From contig OX457031.1 of assembly GCA_949752745.1 (NCBI GenBank), forward strand, positions 24,070,081 through 24,134,080: a DNA stretch of 64,000 nt. The letters run 5' to 3'. Below, piece by piece: positions 27,488 to 40,185 of this stretch. Each line of letters begins with the position of its first letter. Position 1 is the stretch's first letter. The notes beneath the pieces were generated by a model, which was given only the letters and a program-made list of their open reading frames with translations, was not told the origin of the DNA and did not search any database. The stretch is from Protula sp. h YS-2021 (taxonomy: Eukaryota > Annelida > Polychaeta > Sabellida > Serpulidae). The position numbers and the translations under genes were made by a program.

Positions 27488-27780
27488 ATGTTAAAGCCGT
27501 ATGTACGTATTGCTACCGAGGTGCATGTTACAACCGAGGTGCATGTTATGACTGTTTGTACATGATACAACCGCGTGCACATGTTATAACTGAAGTACAT
27601 GTTACAACCGTCTGTACATGTTACAACCGTTTGTACATGTTACAACCGCGTTTACATGTTATAAGTGTTTGTACATGTTACAACCGCGTGTACATGTTAT
27701 AACTGAAGTGCATGTTACAACCACCTGTACATGTTACAACGGATGCACATGTTACATCCGTATGTACACGTCACAACCCT
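27488..27780 (+). repeat. 19-bp minisatellite
   Basis: About 15 units of 19 bp with the core 'tacatgttacaaccgcgtg', decaying at both ends. Because 19 is not a multiple of three, successive units pass through all frames. The overlapping frames of 73-125 residues are artefacts. Confidence 0.9.
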
Positions 27781-30700
27781 GTGTTTATTTAACAATTTTT
27801 ATAACTTTTGTGACAAACATCAAAGAAGGACCTATGTGACATCTTTTCGAAGTCGCTTTTTTTACTGAGTTAAACTGTTAAAAAATACGAAGATTTGCAA
27901 GAGGACCACCTGCTATTGCTTCAGGTTTACCACTTCGTCTTGTACTTAGTCTTGTTTTAATGGAACATTTTACTTTGAGGTTAAATGATTGAATGCTCTG
28001 AACAGATGATCACAGCCAATTAACCATTCATCTAGGATCAGAAAGGCTCCACTGACATTTTTAGTACAGTTTACGTAAGAGAAACCTCTAAATGGATATT
28101 TCCCCATTAAAAGAACTGATAGTATTTTAGTATTAGTATTATAAGTTAGCTTTTAAATACTGTCTTATACTTCCTCATACTTTTCAGCACAGAAGTAAGT
28201 ACTCTCAGCGATGGAGGGGTAAACGTAGGGTAACCTTAGTTATTCCGTCTTATGGTCATTAACTCCTGACTTCCCACCTGCTATGCAAACAAAAAAAATG
28301 AAAAATAAAATCTCCTTGCACTTTGCTAGGTCTGTAGAAGTCACATTAAAAAAGTCGGAACTTTTTCTGCTTTTTTAATTTTGTGCTTTAATATCACATA
28401 ACTATTTCAACTAATTTAGAATCAATTAGTCAAAATCATTGTTGAGTAACAAGAAATACCAATAATACGCTCCAAAACTTCCTAGTATGGTGAAACTTAT
28501 GTGATATTCAAGTGTAAGGTAGAAAAAAATATCTGTAAAAGTGTTGAGTATTCGATTGCTATACATATATACTATATAATTCTTTTAAGCAATACATGTG
28601 CAATGGACACAGCTTGGACAAAGCTACCGTCTTTTATTAAAACTGTAAATGTTTATCTTAACAATATATCTGCAGATGTGCTAGATGCAAGTACTGTTTG
28701 GGTACATCACATGAGCAAGTGCTTAGTTACACTACAGAAATTCACCACACCTAAGCAGGCATTACACGGCTAGAGATGTGTGCACATCTGTATACATCTG
28801 TATGTGCCTAAGTGCAGTTGTATGTGCATCTCATAAATTCATATCGAATGGATAATGTCTTAAACGAAAATTCTTGGCTTACTGTTCCAATATTCAACAT
28901 TTGTAGTAAAATTGGCTTCAAGTTTCGTTGGCGTCATCTTTCTAAAAGCATTGTTAGCGTTAGGAGCAGCAGTCTTAGAACCATTTTAGATTACAAGGAA
29001 CACTCCTTATTGAACCACTGTTTCCTGCAGATCATATAAGCTGATGTAGTGATGATATTAGAACATAATATAAATTATTTGATAAAAGGTTCTGCTATTC
29101 TGCATATGTTGAATGTTCCGAATCCTAGCTTTCGTGATTTCTAATGTATGTGGCTCGTGACTCAATTTTCTACTCAGCTTTGAAGAAATCATGTGATCTA
29201 ATTTGTGTTGATTATGTCCACTTGGGACCGTACTTTTCACAAATTTAGTTACCAGTTACAAGCCAGTATATTATGAGATTGATGCTATTGAGCACTGACT
29301 ATTGTCACATCATTACACCGCTTCGCCAGCTGTAATTGTACGTAAGCAGCGAAGCTTATGTTGATGTAATTTTTCTGGTTTTCCTTTCTATCTAACTCTA
29401 TTGACCTATTCTTGTTTCGGAAAAAAGATACCACAAGCAAAATAGAGGGATTCCTTTTGAAGGCCTTTATCTTAAGATTACAGAGTCCGGATCATATCTT
29501 ATTACCTTATATCATTGCGTCAGTGAGTGCTGTTTACCACAATTGTACCATTTATTTGTACATTGCCATCATTCATCGCTAATGAACATGAACGTTTTGA
29601 ATAATAATAGGTAATATACTGATCATAACAGTAGTACCTAAGAATACATATTTCTGACAGAATAATTTTTAAAACTAGTGCATGAAAATGACAACATCTG
29701 TCACCCTAAATGCCACTAGACTTAGTTTAAATTTTGCTTTAACTGTTCATTTATGAAGTTGTTATTTTCTGAAAAGATAAACAGCTGTGCCTAAAATTTA
29801 TTAAAACCACAGTCTCATTTTAAAATGTTTTCCCTTTTATGAAATATATTTTGAGCAAAAATATGTTCTTCAGAGTGACATATGGACATAGAGAATTAAA
29901 ATGTTTGAATACTGGTGGCATTAGTTTCTCTTCAAAATCAGTTGTATTCAGTGTTAATGGTCTTATAGATGTTTTACAGTGTTTAACGATTAGTGCTGAC
30001 GTGATTGCTGTAAAATCGATTCGAAAAACTTAAGTTGGTTTTTTTAACCTGAATATATTCTAAGCTTTTAAAAATTGATACTTGCTGATGTTTTGTCACG
30101 AACAAGTCTAACGTATATAAAATCCCTCTCACAATGTAAAAACAGCCATGTATGATTAAATGCTTTAGGACAATTCCGTTATGCAATTTTATATTTTTGT
30201 CAGCGCTGTGTGACAATATACAATATGTAATACATGTAGCTGATTTTACTTGCAAAGTATTGGTCTAAGTATAAAAAATATACAATATCAAAGCTGATTT
30301 GTTCGAACGCCTATCACATACTTCACCGGTCATTATTAAAAAGTCCATTTTGCATTGTTAAGTCCAAGTCTCCTAAAAATGAACAAAATTTTCACAATTT
30401 GTTCTGATCTTGTACATAAGATATTTGATTATTATAGAAGATTACCTTCTGCAATATTTTTATCCCAGTACTAAAGGCAAATTTAATTGATTTGTTAAAG
30501 GCCAATTAATCTGGCTTCAGTATGCTTAGACATCTTCTAATCATTTCTTGCAAAGCTTGACATTACCAAACGGAGTGAATCATGCATCATAATCCTACAA
30601 AAATGGCATTCTTTTTTTTAATTGGCGCGCATGTTATTGTTAACTAGTGAACTATATTGACAACAGATACTTTTCCTTACTACATTTTCAAAAAAATGAG

Positions 30701-31760
30701 CATGTTGTAGAACAAACGATGTTTTAATTCCTTTTCGATGTATTTAATCCTTGGCATAACATAGATTCTTTAATCTTTGCAAGCATTAATTTTCAAAGGT
30801 GGTTTTGTAGCTGAAAATCCAGCTCTTTTGCTTAATTCTTTCTGTCACAATTTTGTGAGTACAACCTGTCAGTTTTGTCTGCTGTAGTGGACGTCTTTGT
30901 CTGACTATTAATAAAATTCCTAACTTATTAGATCATAAAATAACCGTTTATCTTTGTTTTGTGCGTTTTTGCGTTAATAAGCCTTATAATAAAATAATAA
31001 TCTTAATTTACAAAATCTCATCCAGGGCCCAGGCTGAAACTTACTTCATCAGATTGTTCTAAATAATTAAACTTGTGATTTATATTTATGCTTACATGAA
31101 TTTCTTACTTGATATAATCTGCCACCGAACCTTTGCCAATTAAGGAAAAATCCAGCCAGAACATCTATAGAGGCTAGACCATATAAATTTCAATAGTTCT
31201 TGTGCTTTTCACTTGGAGTTTCAACCAACGTTTAGGTTCTCACGAATGCTTTTAAAGTATAAACAGATGTTTACGTTTACTTTTAAAGTAATAATTTTCT
31301 TGCTTAAGAACTGTAGTCGCTGAAATTGATATTACCTTCCCATTCCTTTTTTTATTTCTTCTTGATTTCAAGGGAAAACTAGAACCTCATTTCGCTACCG
31401 AAATGCTAAACACTTGACAAAAATTAAAAGACAAAAATACTTCCTTCAATGGGTTATTTCTTGAATAATATATTGCAAACAACACAGCTTGATACGTCTT
31501 ATAAGCTGAGTAGTGTTTGGTTTTTGTTGACTTAAGGTTTTATTGACTGATCAGGCATACGCCGTGTTATCTATTTACGCAGTGAGAGCTCACACAAAGC
31601 TGAGCAACTGTGCTGTGCGCTAATGTTCCGCGAAAATAACAAGTGTCATGCACATATCAAGTTCTACCTACGTCCCAAGTTTCGTGGCCCTAGGGCCCGT
31701 AGTGCCAGTGGAGGAGATGACACAAGATCCAATAACTGTCAAGAAAAAAAGATACGATAC
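27781..31760. other. AT-rich noncoding sequence, nothing recognised
   Basis: Four kilobases without a supportable gene, RNA or repeat on either strand. Open frames of 60-90 residues are scattered and show no domain signatures. Confidence 0.4.
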
Positions 31761-31788
31761 GCGAATTCAAAGCTTTTGCGAAGTAAAA
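31761..31788 (-). repeat. Remnant of the DIRS-element terminus
   Basis: This 28-bp stretch equals the reverse complement of the outer left end of the DIRS-like element (53903-53930) with one mismatch. It is flanked by a direct duplication of 'ccaataactgtcaag' followed by 'aaraaaagatac' (about 31730-31757 and 31789-31815). Confidence 0.55.
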
Positions 31789-32338
31789 CCAATAACTGTC
31801 AAGAAGAAAAGATACCAAAGGCTTGTCAAGTGCTAAATAATGATATTATTTATATACCATTTTTTAACTGAAGACTTAATGGGATTACACATTATTATGC
31901 TTAACCCTTCAATTGCATGTGTACATCTGTTAATGGGGCAACTACTTGCTCACTGTGGACAGGTGGGGTTTTTGCGCAGTGCCCACTGACATACCATGAG
32001 TGACGTTAAGAAAGTGAAATTCACGATCTTCCTGCAATCTGTACGACACGATAGTCATCAAGGCCTTAATATTATATACTTTCTACAACGAGGAAGACAT
32101 TCTTCGTGTTTCAGAAAGTAGAAGATCTCTCTGCACTTTTCTGATCACGAAACCGTCTTACATTTAAATGTATCACATGTCACATGCTCGATATTGTAGA
32201 TTATGTTCTCATTTTTATATTTCTTCATGTCTTAGTCCTTCTGTTTAGCTTTAAACTTTATGATTTTGCTCTTCTATTTAACTTGACTTGGGTTCTTTGG
32301 GGACCAATGCGCAAGCGTAACCACACTTTAATTGTGTC

Positions 32339-32366
32339 TTTTACTTTTCAAAAGCCTCGAATTCAC
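32339..32366 (+). repeat. Second, more diverged DIRS-terminus remnant
   Basis: 'ttttacttttcaaaagcctc' followed by 'gaattc' matches the left DIRS end (53903-53930) with about four mismatches, in direct orientation. With the remnant at 31761 it makes an outward-facing pair about 0.6 kb apart. Confidence 0.4.
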
Positions 32367-33630
32367 TCCGAGATCGATGTATGGGGGATGATGCCTGCTG
32401 TAGAATCACCTTGTTTATTTTGTTTGGTGATATTCTACACAAATTCTTTGTCTTATCCCGCTTATCCCGTCTGCTGTCGTTCGTATACATTAGCTCCAAT
32501 TCCTCTGAAACAGAAGAGTGCACCCCGGACAAATCATGCTTCGTTGCCAAATTGGACCATGTTATCCTTCTTGCAGCGGTCACGCACTGAGTGTGGTTTC
32601 AGCGGTGGCGATGGGTGAGTGCACTGAGGAAGATCTTTAAATTGTGTCCGCACACTGGCTTCTGGAACGTCTGAAAAGCTGGGAGTCATGAGGTAACCGC
32701 AAATGTAACCAGTCAACGCAGTTGAAATTCAATAGCAATACTTACTGACACGGCTTTGAGAATTCTATTCTGGACCTTCTGCATGTGTCAGACCATTGAA
32801 ACATGAAGCATCAGACCGTGAACCACAGAAACTACTGTCCAGGAGCTATCTTGGACGGCTAGGGGACGGTCCGAAGACGATGTGTCGATGGAAATGGGCG
32901 CCATACGGACCACAAGCCCAAGAAGTGTTCCAAAAAGGTAAGTCTCTTCTCACAGACAAGTGCTAATTCCACAGAACGGCTCTGTGTTTTAGCTGTGCTG
33001 AGCTACATGATCGCTCATGTAATCGCTCATAAAACTTTTCGTAACAAAAAAATGATGCGATTACATTTACAATCCTCACTAATTTGCACCTTTTTAGCTT
33101 GCACCTTCAACATAAGCTTGATAATCAAAAGACGTGAATGGAGATTTAATCCAATGAATTTGTTTAGCTGGAGCTTGCGTCTTGCTTTTTCTATTTCAGG
33201 TTCTAGTTGTATAAAACCAACTGGTTCTCTTGGCTAAATCGAGGAAGTGGAGGGGGGTCAAAGTGTTGAAAATTTGAAATTTGTTCATTTACCCAAGATG
33301 GACGGATGTTGAGAACGAAACAAAACAGAAATACAATAAACCGGATAGTAGAATTTTAGTAGAATTTTAGGGTTACATTAATTTAAATTTAGCTTGCAGA
33401 TGAATAATAAAAGCATATTATGAATCACGTCCGTTGAAAAATTACTATGGTGGCCAAGAATAATACTTTGGGATTACAAAAGTCTTCTTGGTATATAAAT
33501 TAATCACAGTACATCACTCATTGTTACTGGATACTTGCATTTCGCAGTTAGTATCAACATCGGTCATATCCGATATACTGCACGACTGGTATGGACATTA
33601 AATTACTGATGGTGTCTGTGGGGTATGGTA
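32367..33630. other. Noncoding sequence, nothing recognised
   Basis: Open frames near 32.2-32.7 kb on both strands overlap one another and show no domain or splice support. Confidence 0.35.
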
Positions 33631-33634
33631 CTTA

Positions 33635-33830
33635 ATCGATTCGAATTGGGTATACTGCAACTGCAATATACCGATGTAATACCGGTCTGTCGATGCCTTG
33701 GCAGTACGATTTCAGATCGCTTCGAATTCGGTATACCGGAGTTGCGGCATACCGATTCAGTGCTGTTGATTCTTATCTGTATGGCTCCAAATCCATTCGA
33801 ATTCGGTATACCGATGTAATACCTGCAGAA
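33635..33830 (+). repeat. Degenerate 75-81-bp tandem repeat
   Basis: Three copies are anchored by TTCGAATT(C/G)GGTATAC at about 33640, 33721 and 33796 and followed by 'ataccgat.taatacc'. The spacing is 81 then 75 bp. The repeated Phe-Glu-Phe/Leu-Gly-Ile peptide in one frame is the repeat's translation. Confidence 0.6.
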
Positions 33831-36630
33831 CTACCACAAAAGTCTGCAAACATGCCGTTTGTTGTAAATTCTGTACTTCTGCAGTATGTTTTAGGCATGC
33901 TGGAATTTAGTATGGGTTTCTTTTTGTTGCCAGAATTGTGGCTGTTCTGGCATTTGCATTAATTTCGTTTCTGAAAGGTTGTATAGATTTTGGGGAACAG
34001 TCAAAAAGCAATCTGATCGTATTTTCGCACACATAAAATACAAGTCATGATCTTTTATCAAACTGGCTGTGCCAGAATATTACTACACTTGGGAATCAGA
34101 ATGAGACCTCCATGGTGACAGAGCAAAGAACTAATAATTAAGAGCTGTTCTTTTTTGAAAGGTATATTGTGACTGGAGCTTACGACCTCTACAGGAGCGG
34201 TCTTCGGATTTTGTATAAGAATCAGAGAAGCGCGCAAATTGAACTCAACATTTTTGGGGTAATGTGTATGCAAGTAGATAGATGAAATTACCTCTGGGGT
34301 GTGGTATCTTGATGGAAGGGAGTTACCGACCTAGAAATGTCACTGTCCGAATGTCAATATTTTATCATTCTTCCGTTGTCTATAGAACGTCAGTCTCGTG
34401 ACGTCTATCTAACGGAGCAGTGAGACACCGTCACGAATGCTGTTATGCTGTTCATTTTGGCCAAATCTCTATAATCATACCTTTCATACCACAAATACTA
34501 TATCCTATTCGAGGGGCCAAAGCGTTATTACATTTCTGTTGCATCGAGGGAGAAGTGTGTGCCTGGGGTATATCGACTGATGTCAAAAAATTCCATAATA
34601 CCTTACTTATCACGGTTTCCTGAAAAACTTCCGCCTTTAGCATATCTTTTGATTGAGCACTTTGCGGTTGGTTGTTTGGTTTCGCACTAAATGATAACGT
34701 TCCTGACACTATTAATGATATTTTTTAACATTACATTAAAAAGATGTAGGTTAAATTCTGCAAAAAGTAGCTATTTGGTTACCACTAAAACCTTTTTAAG
34801 ACCATGTTAAGTTCTACTGTAGCAAAAAAAGCGATGCTGGGAAAAATACTGATACCAGAAAGAAATATGCCAATAAACCATGAGTCTTGTCAATTAAAGA
34901 GCCATTTCACTTCGTCAGGAATGTGGTCCAATCATCAATCATGGGCAACAACGCGACATCCCTTTGATGCTAAATCTGGTAGTGTTGTCTTGTAAGAGTT
35001 CGTTTGTATTCTATAAAGATCCTTGTTATTGACTTGCTGGACAAATGGCTCCGAGCTATTATCTCTACTTAATGAGGGATGGACCCGTATTCAGACATAA
35101 CTGAGGCACAGATTTGCTCGCCTATTCAATTACTTTCATATTTCCCGAGCAAAGAATGCCTGAGAGCTTGCTCCTATTTTTTTGGTATATCACAAATTTC
35201 ACTACTTTCTGACACGTATTTCATACTGCTGTTCATTGAATTCTATATTTGTATTTTTCGTTTTCTTCTTTTTTTCTCCTTTTTTTTTTGCATTTTCTAA
35301 CAAGCAATTTACTAGTTGCTAAACGCATATTTTGCTTGAGTAAACATGCAATATTGTGACAGGAAAGTCACGCTGCGGTTTCGCAAAGCGAATCAGTTTT
35401 TTTAAAATGGCTCGACAGTTTTCTACATGGTTTGTGCTTTGAGTGAGTGGCACGGCGAACTACGAATCAAACCTAACCCTACTTAAACACCATGTTGGTC
35501 TCAATTTGGATTGATCCAATGTCTTAATAAAGTGCATAGTTAAAGCATCGCCAGGTGAATCGCAAAGCAACACCAGTACTTCACATGGCGAATTTTGGAT
35601 TCGTCTTTCTACTAACACTCAACTACCCAGAATATATTCTGATAAAAAAAGTAAGTCTGGTGAGGCCAAACTTGGCAAGAAAATTGTTGAAACCCAACCC
35701 GAAATGCTACAGTTCCGACATTCTGACACCTCAGATGTCCAAACCGGGAAGCCACCCATAGGCAAGGCCAAAATATCATTGGATTGTTTTAACAAGTTCC
35801 ATATAAAATATAAGTTCATGGGGCCATTAAAAATAGTAAAAGTTGCTGTTTACTCGTCTTTTTTATCCATGTGTGCGAGTGGTTATCTGTGAAAGGTTTC
35901 TGGCTTTATCTATTTTAGATCAAAATAAGTAAATGATAATAAAAAAGCCTGTCCTCTCACATGCCACAGCTTATAAACAGTTACACAGCAATTCAGGACA
36001 AACCTGAGGAAAAATAATAATTAAAAATTGTTAAAGCAAACTAGACCTTACTGCAGTGACGCTAGATATTACGTTTTGAGTTCATTGCACAAAGCGAATA
36101 CCCTCCCTCTTCGCCATATAGCTGTGTCATTAATTACAAGGTCCTTATAAATTGATGGCGTTACAGTGCATAGAAAATCCCTCCTTTTGTCACCAAAATG
36201 ACAACATTAGTCCATATTTGACAGCTGTCATTTAAGAGGTGTTTCTTGCCTTGTTGCTTGAAGTGACGCGATTAGGAAATTTCCTGATTTCGGAGGTTTG
36301 GAAATCTGACAGCAGACGCAGCCGAGAGTTACGTGAATATATTTGGGATGCAGCGCAGGGAGGATTATATTTTTTATCCCCGGTGACATTTCCATATCTT
36401 TTTGGACGGAGACATGTTTTTTTTCTCTCTCTCTCTAAAACATCTGGGTCAACCTCCTTTATTTGTTTTCTTCGGCTTCTTTACGACATCCACACAAGGA
36501 ATGTAACCCAATTCCGACACCAGACTGCTTGGCACGGATCAGCCAACCGTTTCTCTTGATGTCTTGTCTTGCGCTGTGTGTGCCCAGTGGGGGCGGGGGG
36601 GGGGGGTGGGGGGCAGTCACGTATCAACAG
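33831..36630. other. Noncoding sequence, nothing recognised
   Basis: No gene or element is supported. A G-run at 36594-36613 borders the following MITE. Confidence 0.35.
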
Positions 36631-36813
36631 GTTACAATGCGTGGCCATGACTTTGAAATAACCCCCTTTTTATGGTCAACGCGGAGTCCGGAGTGAAAAT
36701 TGCCCCGCTTTTTAACGAAATTGGCACTCAGCGCGGACCGCGCCTGCCCTCAAAATTACCCCCCGCCCCTCCCCTTTTCTCCGTGTTTTTTTTTTTTGGA
36801 CACGAATTTTAAC
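36631..36813 (-). mobile_element. MITE-like element, family M (fullest copy)
   Basis: A 183-bp element begins GTTACAATGCGTGGCCA and ends in GGACACGAATTTTAAC. The second end inverted (GTTAAAATTCGTGTCC) matches the first at about 12 of 16 positions, so these look like imperfect terminal inverted repeats. Copies or fragments occur at 375, 3153, 42398, 63217 and possibly 62030. There is no coding capacity and no clear target duplication. Confidence 0.6.
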
Positions 36814-37129
36814 ACATATTATACCAAATGCATCCCTCCCCGGATGTATGCTTGTGTGTATGGGGGGGATATTGTTGACTTTCAATAAAATAAGAATTGA
36901 TTATTAATCTCTTTGGATAAGTAGATTGCAGTAAGTAGAGAAAAAAATGACTGCTAGGAATTAAAATTGTGTGTCTTAAAATTATAAGAGACATATAGAA
37001 AGACAGTCGAAACACCATGTGCTTTCACGATTGACTAATTGACTGACTGAAGTCAACTGAAGTCAAAGTTATATGTTCCTTAACTGTAAAATGACCGCTG
37101 GAACTCAAACACGTTTGAAACCATTTGTC

Positions 37130-37148
37130 GGGGAGGGGAGGGGAGGGG
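37130..37148 (+). other. G-quadruplex motif
   Basis: Four runs of four G separated by single A residues, a textbook quadruplex-forming sequence on the plus strand. Confidence 0.7.
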
Positions 37149-37678
37149 TTGGGCATCTATTGGATTCTTTTCGAGATTTTCATGGTCTAGACAAGTGCCA
37201 CTCTATATTCGACCGGTAGTTGGTGCTGAATGGTACGACCCTTATCCTCCGTAGACTACACATCCAATCAAATGTCAAATTCCCGGTTAGGATTTCATCT
37301 GAAATCTCCCCTGTTATTGGCCTTTGGGGCAATAATAACAGTCATAGCTATGTATGGTTTTTAATATGGTCACAGCCCTTTCATCTTCAGAAGTTATTGC
37401 GTATTTTAGTCTCAGTAGCCATTGATACGCCTAACAAGTATTCCCTTAAACTCTGAAATCACTTGGAACAATTCGTTTATATGTAAATAACTGAAATCCA
37501 CCGTCTTTAACCGTATTAAACAGCACTTTTCTCTGTCATAATCTCGATATTTTTTCCTGAGCATTTAGAACACTTCTCTGCACCGGAAATTAGACAGCTT
37601 TGAGTGCCAGTTATAATTATCACTTGGGTAAGTGACCGCTCACCCTCGTGATCATGTGTCAGTAGCGAAAAGGGTTAT

Positions 37679-38250
37679 CCCAGTAAACATCCCGGCGTCG
37701 ATCCAACCTTGGTATGAGATTGCGCCTGACCAAATTGTAGCATTAAATGTGGATGTAAGTTGGTTGTGATTCGTCGCACCGTATACGTCTAATCAACGTC
37801 TTTGATATAATGTTGCGCAGATGTTAGATAAGCACCTTTGTTTAGACGTTTCTTTTGGTCGCAACAAAAACCCCACTTTCTCCGACGTCTAATCAATGTT
37901 TTAGATCCAGAAATAGACGTTGGAGTGACAACTCATCAGAACCTTATTCATGTTATTGTTTACCAGACATGGCAGCCATGACACATCGTTTCGAAAAACA
38001 GACCAACAGACTTAAAATATGAAAATATCAGAGTTTTTTCGCCTACTTTTGACAAATATTCATAAAAATGGATTCATACATATCCCGCTTTGCCAGATGG
38101 CCTAAAGTTTGGGTACCTTGAAGGAAGGGTGAGCACAGCAGCACTGGTTGCACTGGTCTAATATTTTTCAAAACGTCTATGCAACGTCGTTTTTCCGACG
38201 CCCATATAACGTTGTGAGATAGATGTTGTTTTGACTTCCATTTGTAACCT
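37679..38250 (-). repeat. Dispersed repeat, family Z (copy 2)
   Basis: Begins CCCAGTAAAC and contains many 'acgtct', 'caacgtc' and 'ttttggtcgcaac' motifs. It is the reverse-orientation relative of 440-1041, with the best match between 37835-37935 and 830-900. The right limit, next to a short (TA)n at 38252-38268, is approximate. Confidence 0.55.
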
Positions 38251-38268
38251 TATATATATATATATATA

Positions 38269-39995
38269 GGCAAGGATATGTTCAGTCATACATGCATTTT
38301 AAGTTATCTATGGACATTAAAATCAAGTTCGATGACCGTTGTAGTTACACTGCCGTGAGCTATCGTGTGTTAGATCAGCAATTAACATCCTGCCATTAAA
38401 GAAGGGTAATAGCGTCATTGCGCGATTTTTTGCCCCATCATTCGAGTTTTTAGTCTCTTCTTCCACAGGGGAAATTTTACTGATAGTCTGGAAAGCAATA
38501 AGGCATTAAGATAAGGCTTTACGTACGCTAATGCATTTAAATGAGCTATAGATTTTTTGTGATTGATAGATTTTACCCCTTGCTTAACCTCAGCAGCAAT
38601 TTAACTATTTAATAGCAAAGGACTTTCTTTGAGTAGGTAAGTTGAGTAAACAAGTACATTTCATGAATAAAAATAGAATTTGGGTCTCCTATACCCCTGC
38701 GCTGTCAGGCATTTGGGCGTATATCCCAACGTACATTTTAAAGTTCTTCACCCGTCCGTTAGCAGTTCATAATCTGTTACTGTAGTGTCTGTCCTATATA
38801 TTTGTGAGGCAGACACTGCAGTACTTCGCGTTTCCCACAAAAAAGACGCCTCTCGGTAAGAGGTCATCTCCTGTTCATTAAATTTGATACTGCAAGTTCA
38901 GAGGATGGAATTTATAAAGGTTTGGTTAAAATGGGGGCTATTTTTCAAGCACGCCACTCCTCGCTTGGGGTTCGATTTCACAAGTCATGGACATAGGAGA
39001 GCATAGCAAAGCAGCCACTTGGTACTTAAATTGGAGAGACTTTCACAAAGTTTAAAACACCGTGTTTGCTCAAACTCGCAAAAAAAAAAAAAGTAACTAT
39101 TTAGCAATATATTTGTATTGATAAATTCAATATTGATTTCCCAAAGTACACGAAGTAGTCAAATGATAGTAGGTTTAGGCATTGGGGACTCATGACTTTG
39201 TCGGCTTTACGTTGGAAGGAGAACTTTTCATCGGGATTGTCCTGTCGGCAGCATTATATTGACACTAGAACTAGACAACAGAATATTTTCTGGTCGATCC
39301 TGTCACGAGTTTTCGCTGTATATTAACAAAGTATACTGCAATTTTTCAACCCAGTTTGACAGAGGCCCCCTCGCGTCCTAGGTAAAATGAACCGTTTTTT
39401 TTCTGGAAACTCCAGGAAACCAGTAAATATTACGACATCTATCAACTGTCTATCTGAGGTCGCGAGTCTTTCAAATAATTTTCAACGTTTACAGAAAGTT
39501 GTAGTTTTGTTATTTTGCCGCCGAGAGAAACTGACAGACTTCTGTTGTCATTGCTGTTTAGTCGCGCCTAAACCTTTCTCACACATCTAACGTAATCACT
39601 TCTATCTGAACATTAAAACACGTCGGGAAATCGAGGTCTGTCCAATGGAAAGACGTTGTTTCGACTTTTGTGAACAACCCAATCCCTACGCTTATCCGAC
39701 ATCTGGAGAGACACAACCAATCAACCAATCACAACCAATCATATCACATTATCGCTCACCGGAATAACCGCCATGATATAGTTCGTTCTGATGATTCTAA
39801 AAGAGAATCTGAGGGCCGAGCAAGTGACCTCGTACATGTTCTAACACACGAGATAACATAACAGTGGGAGAGTTTTCGTAGAAATTAAGGCATTATATCT
39901 TACAAGCTCCTTTTTCGATTTCTGTGCAGCGAGCTTTCTTGAACAGCATACATACTTTTCCTACGTCTTATTCGACACTCCGATGTCTGACCAGG
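38269..39995. other. Noncoding sequence with weak family M-like fragments
   Basis: No gene is supported. 'cttcgcgtttcccacaaaaa' at about 38825 and 'actcctcgcttggggttcga' at about 38958 echo segments of the 62.1-kb and 63.4-kb repeats. Confidence 0.35.
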
Positions 39996-40185
39996 AGTGG
40001 TATTCTGCTCTGTCCTTATATTTAAGGACGTCCTTAAATTATTCTTGAGATTAGATGGTTCATCCTTTTTGATCTTAGTTTTAAAAGACTTTGTTAAGTT
40101 TGAGGATAGAGCAGAATAGCTTTTTCATCTTTATTTTAAAAAAATAAGGACATCCTTAAAAATATAGACAAACCAGAATATCACT
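39996..40185. mobile_element. MITE with terminal inverted repeats of about 40 bp
   Basis: AGTGGTATTCTG at the left end is inverted as CAGAATATCACT at the right, and the similarity continues inward through 'tatatttaaggacgtcctta' against its inverse 'taaggacatccttaaaaata'. Length is 190 bp with no coding capacity. The superfamily is not clear because no confident target duplication is visible. Confidence 0.65.

Noticed and set aside
27188..27839. Cys/Tyr/Thr-rich repeated-peptide frames up to 125 residues
   Set aside because: The 19-bp minisatellite cycles through all frames, and the peptides are the same repeat in different frames.
32184..32618. 144-residue plus-strand frame
   Set aside because: Opposite-strand and alternative frames are open over the same interval; composition is AT-driven and no domain is recognisable.
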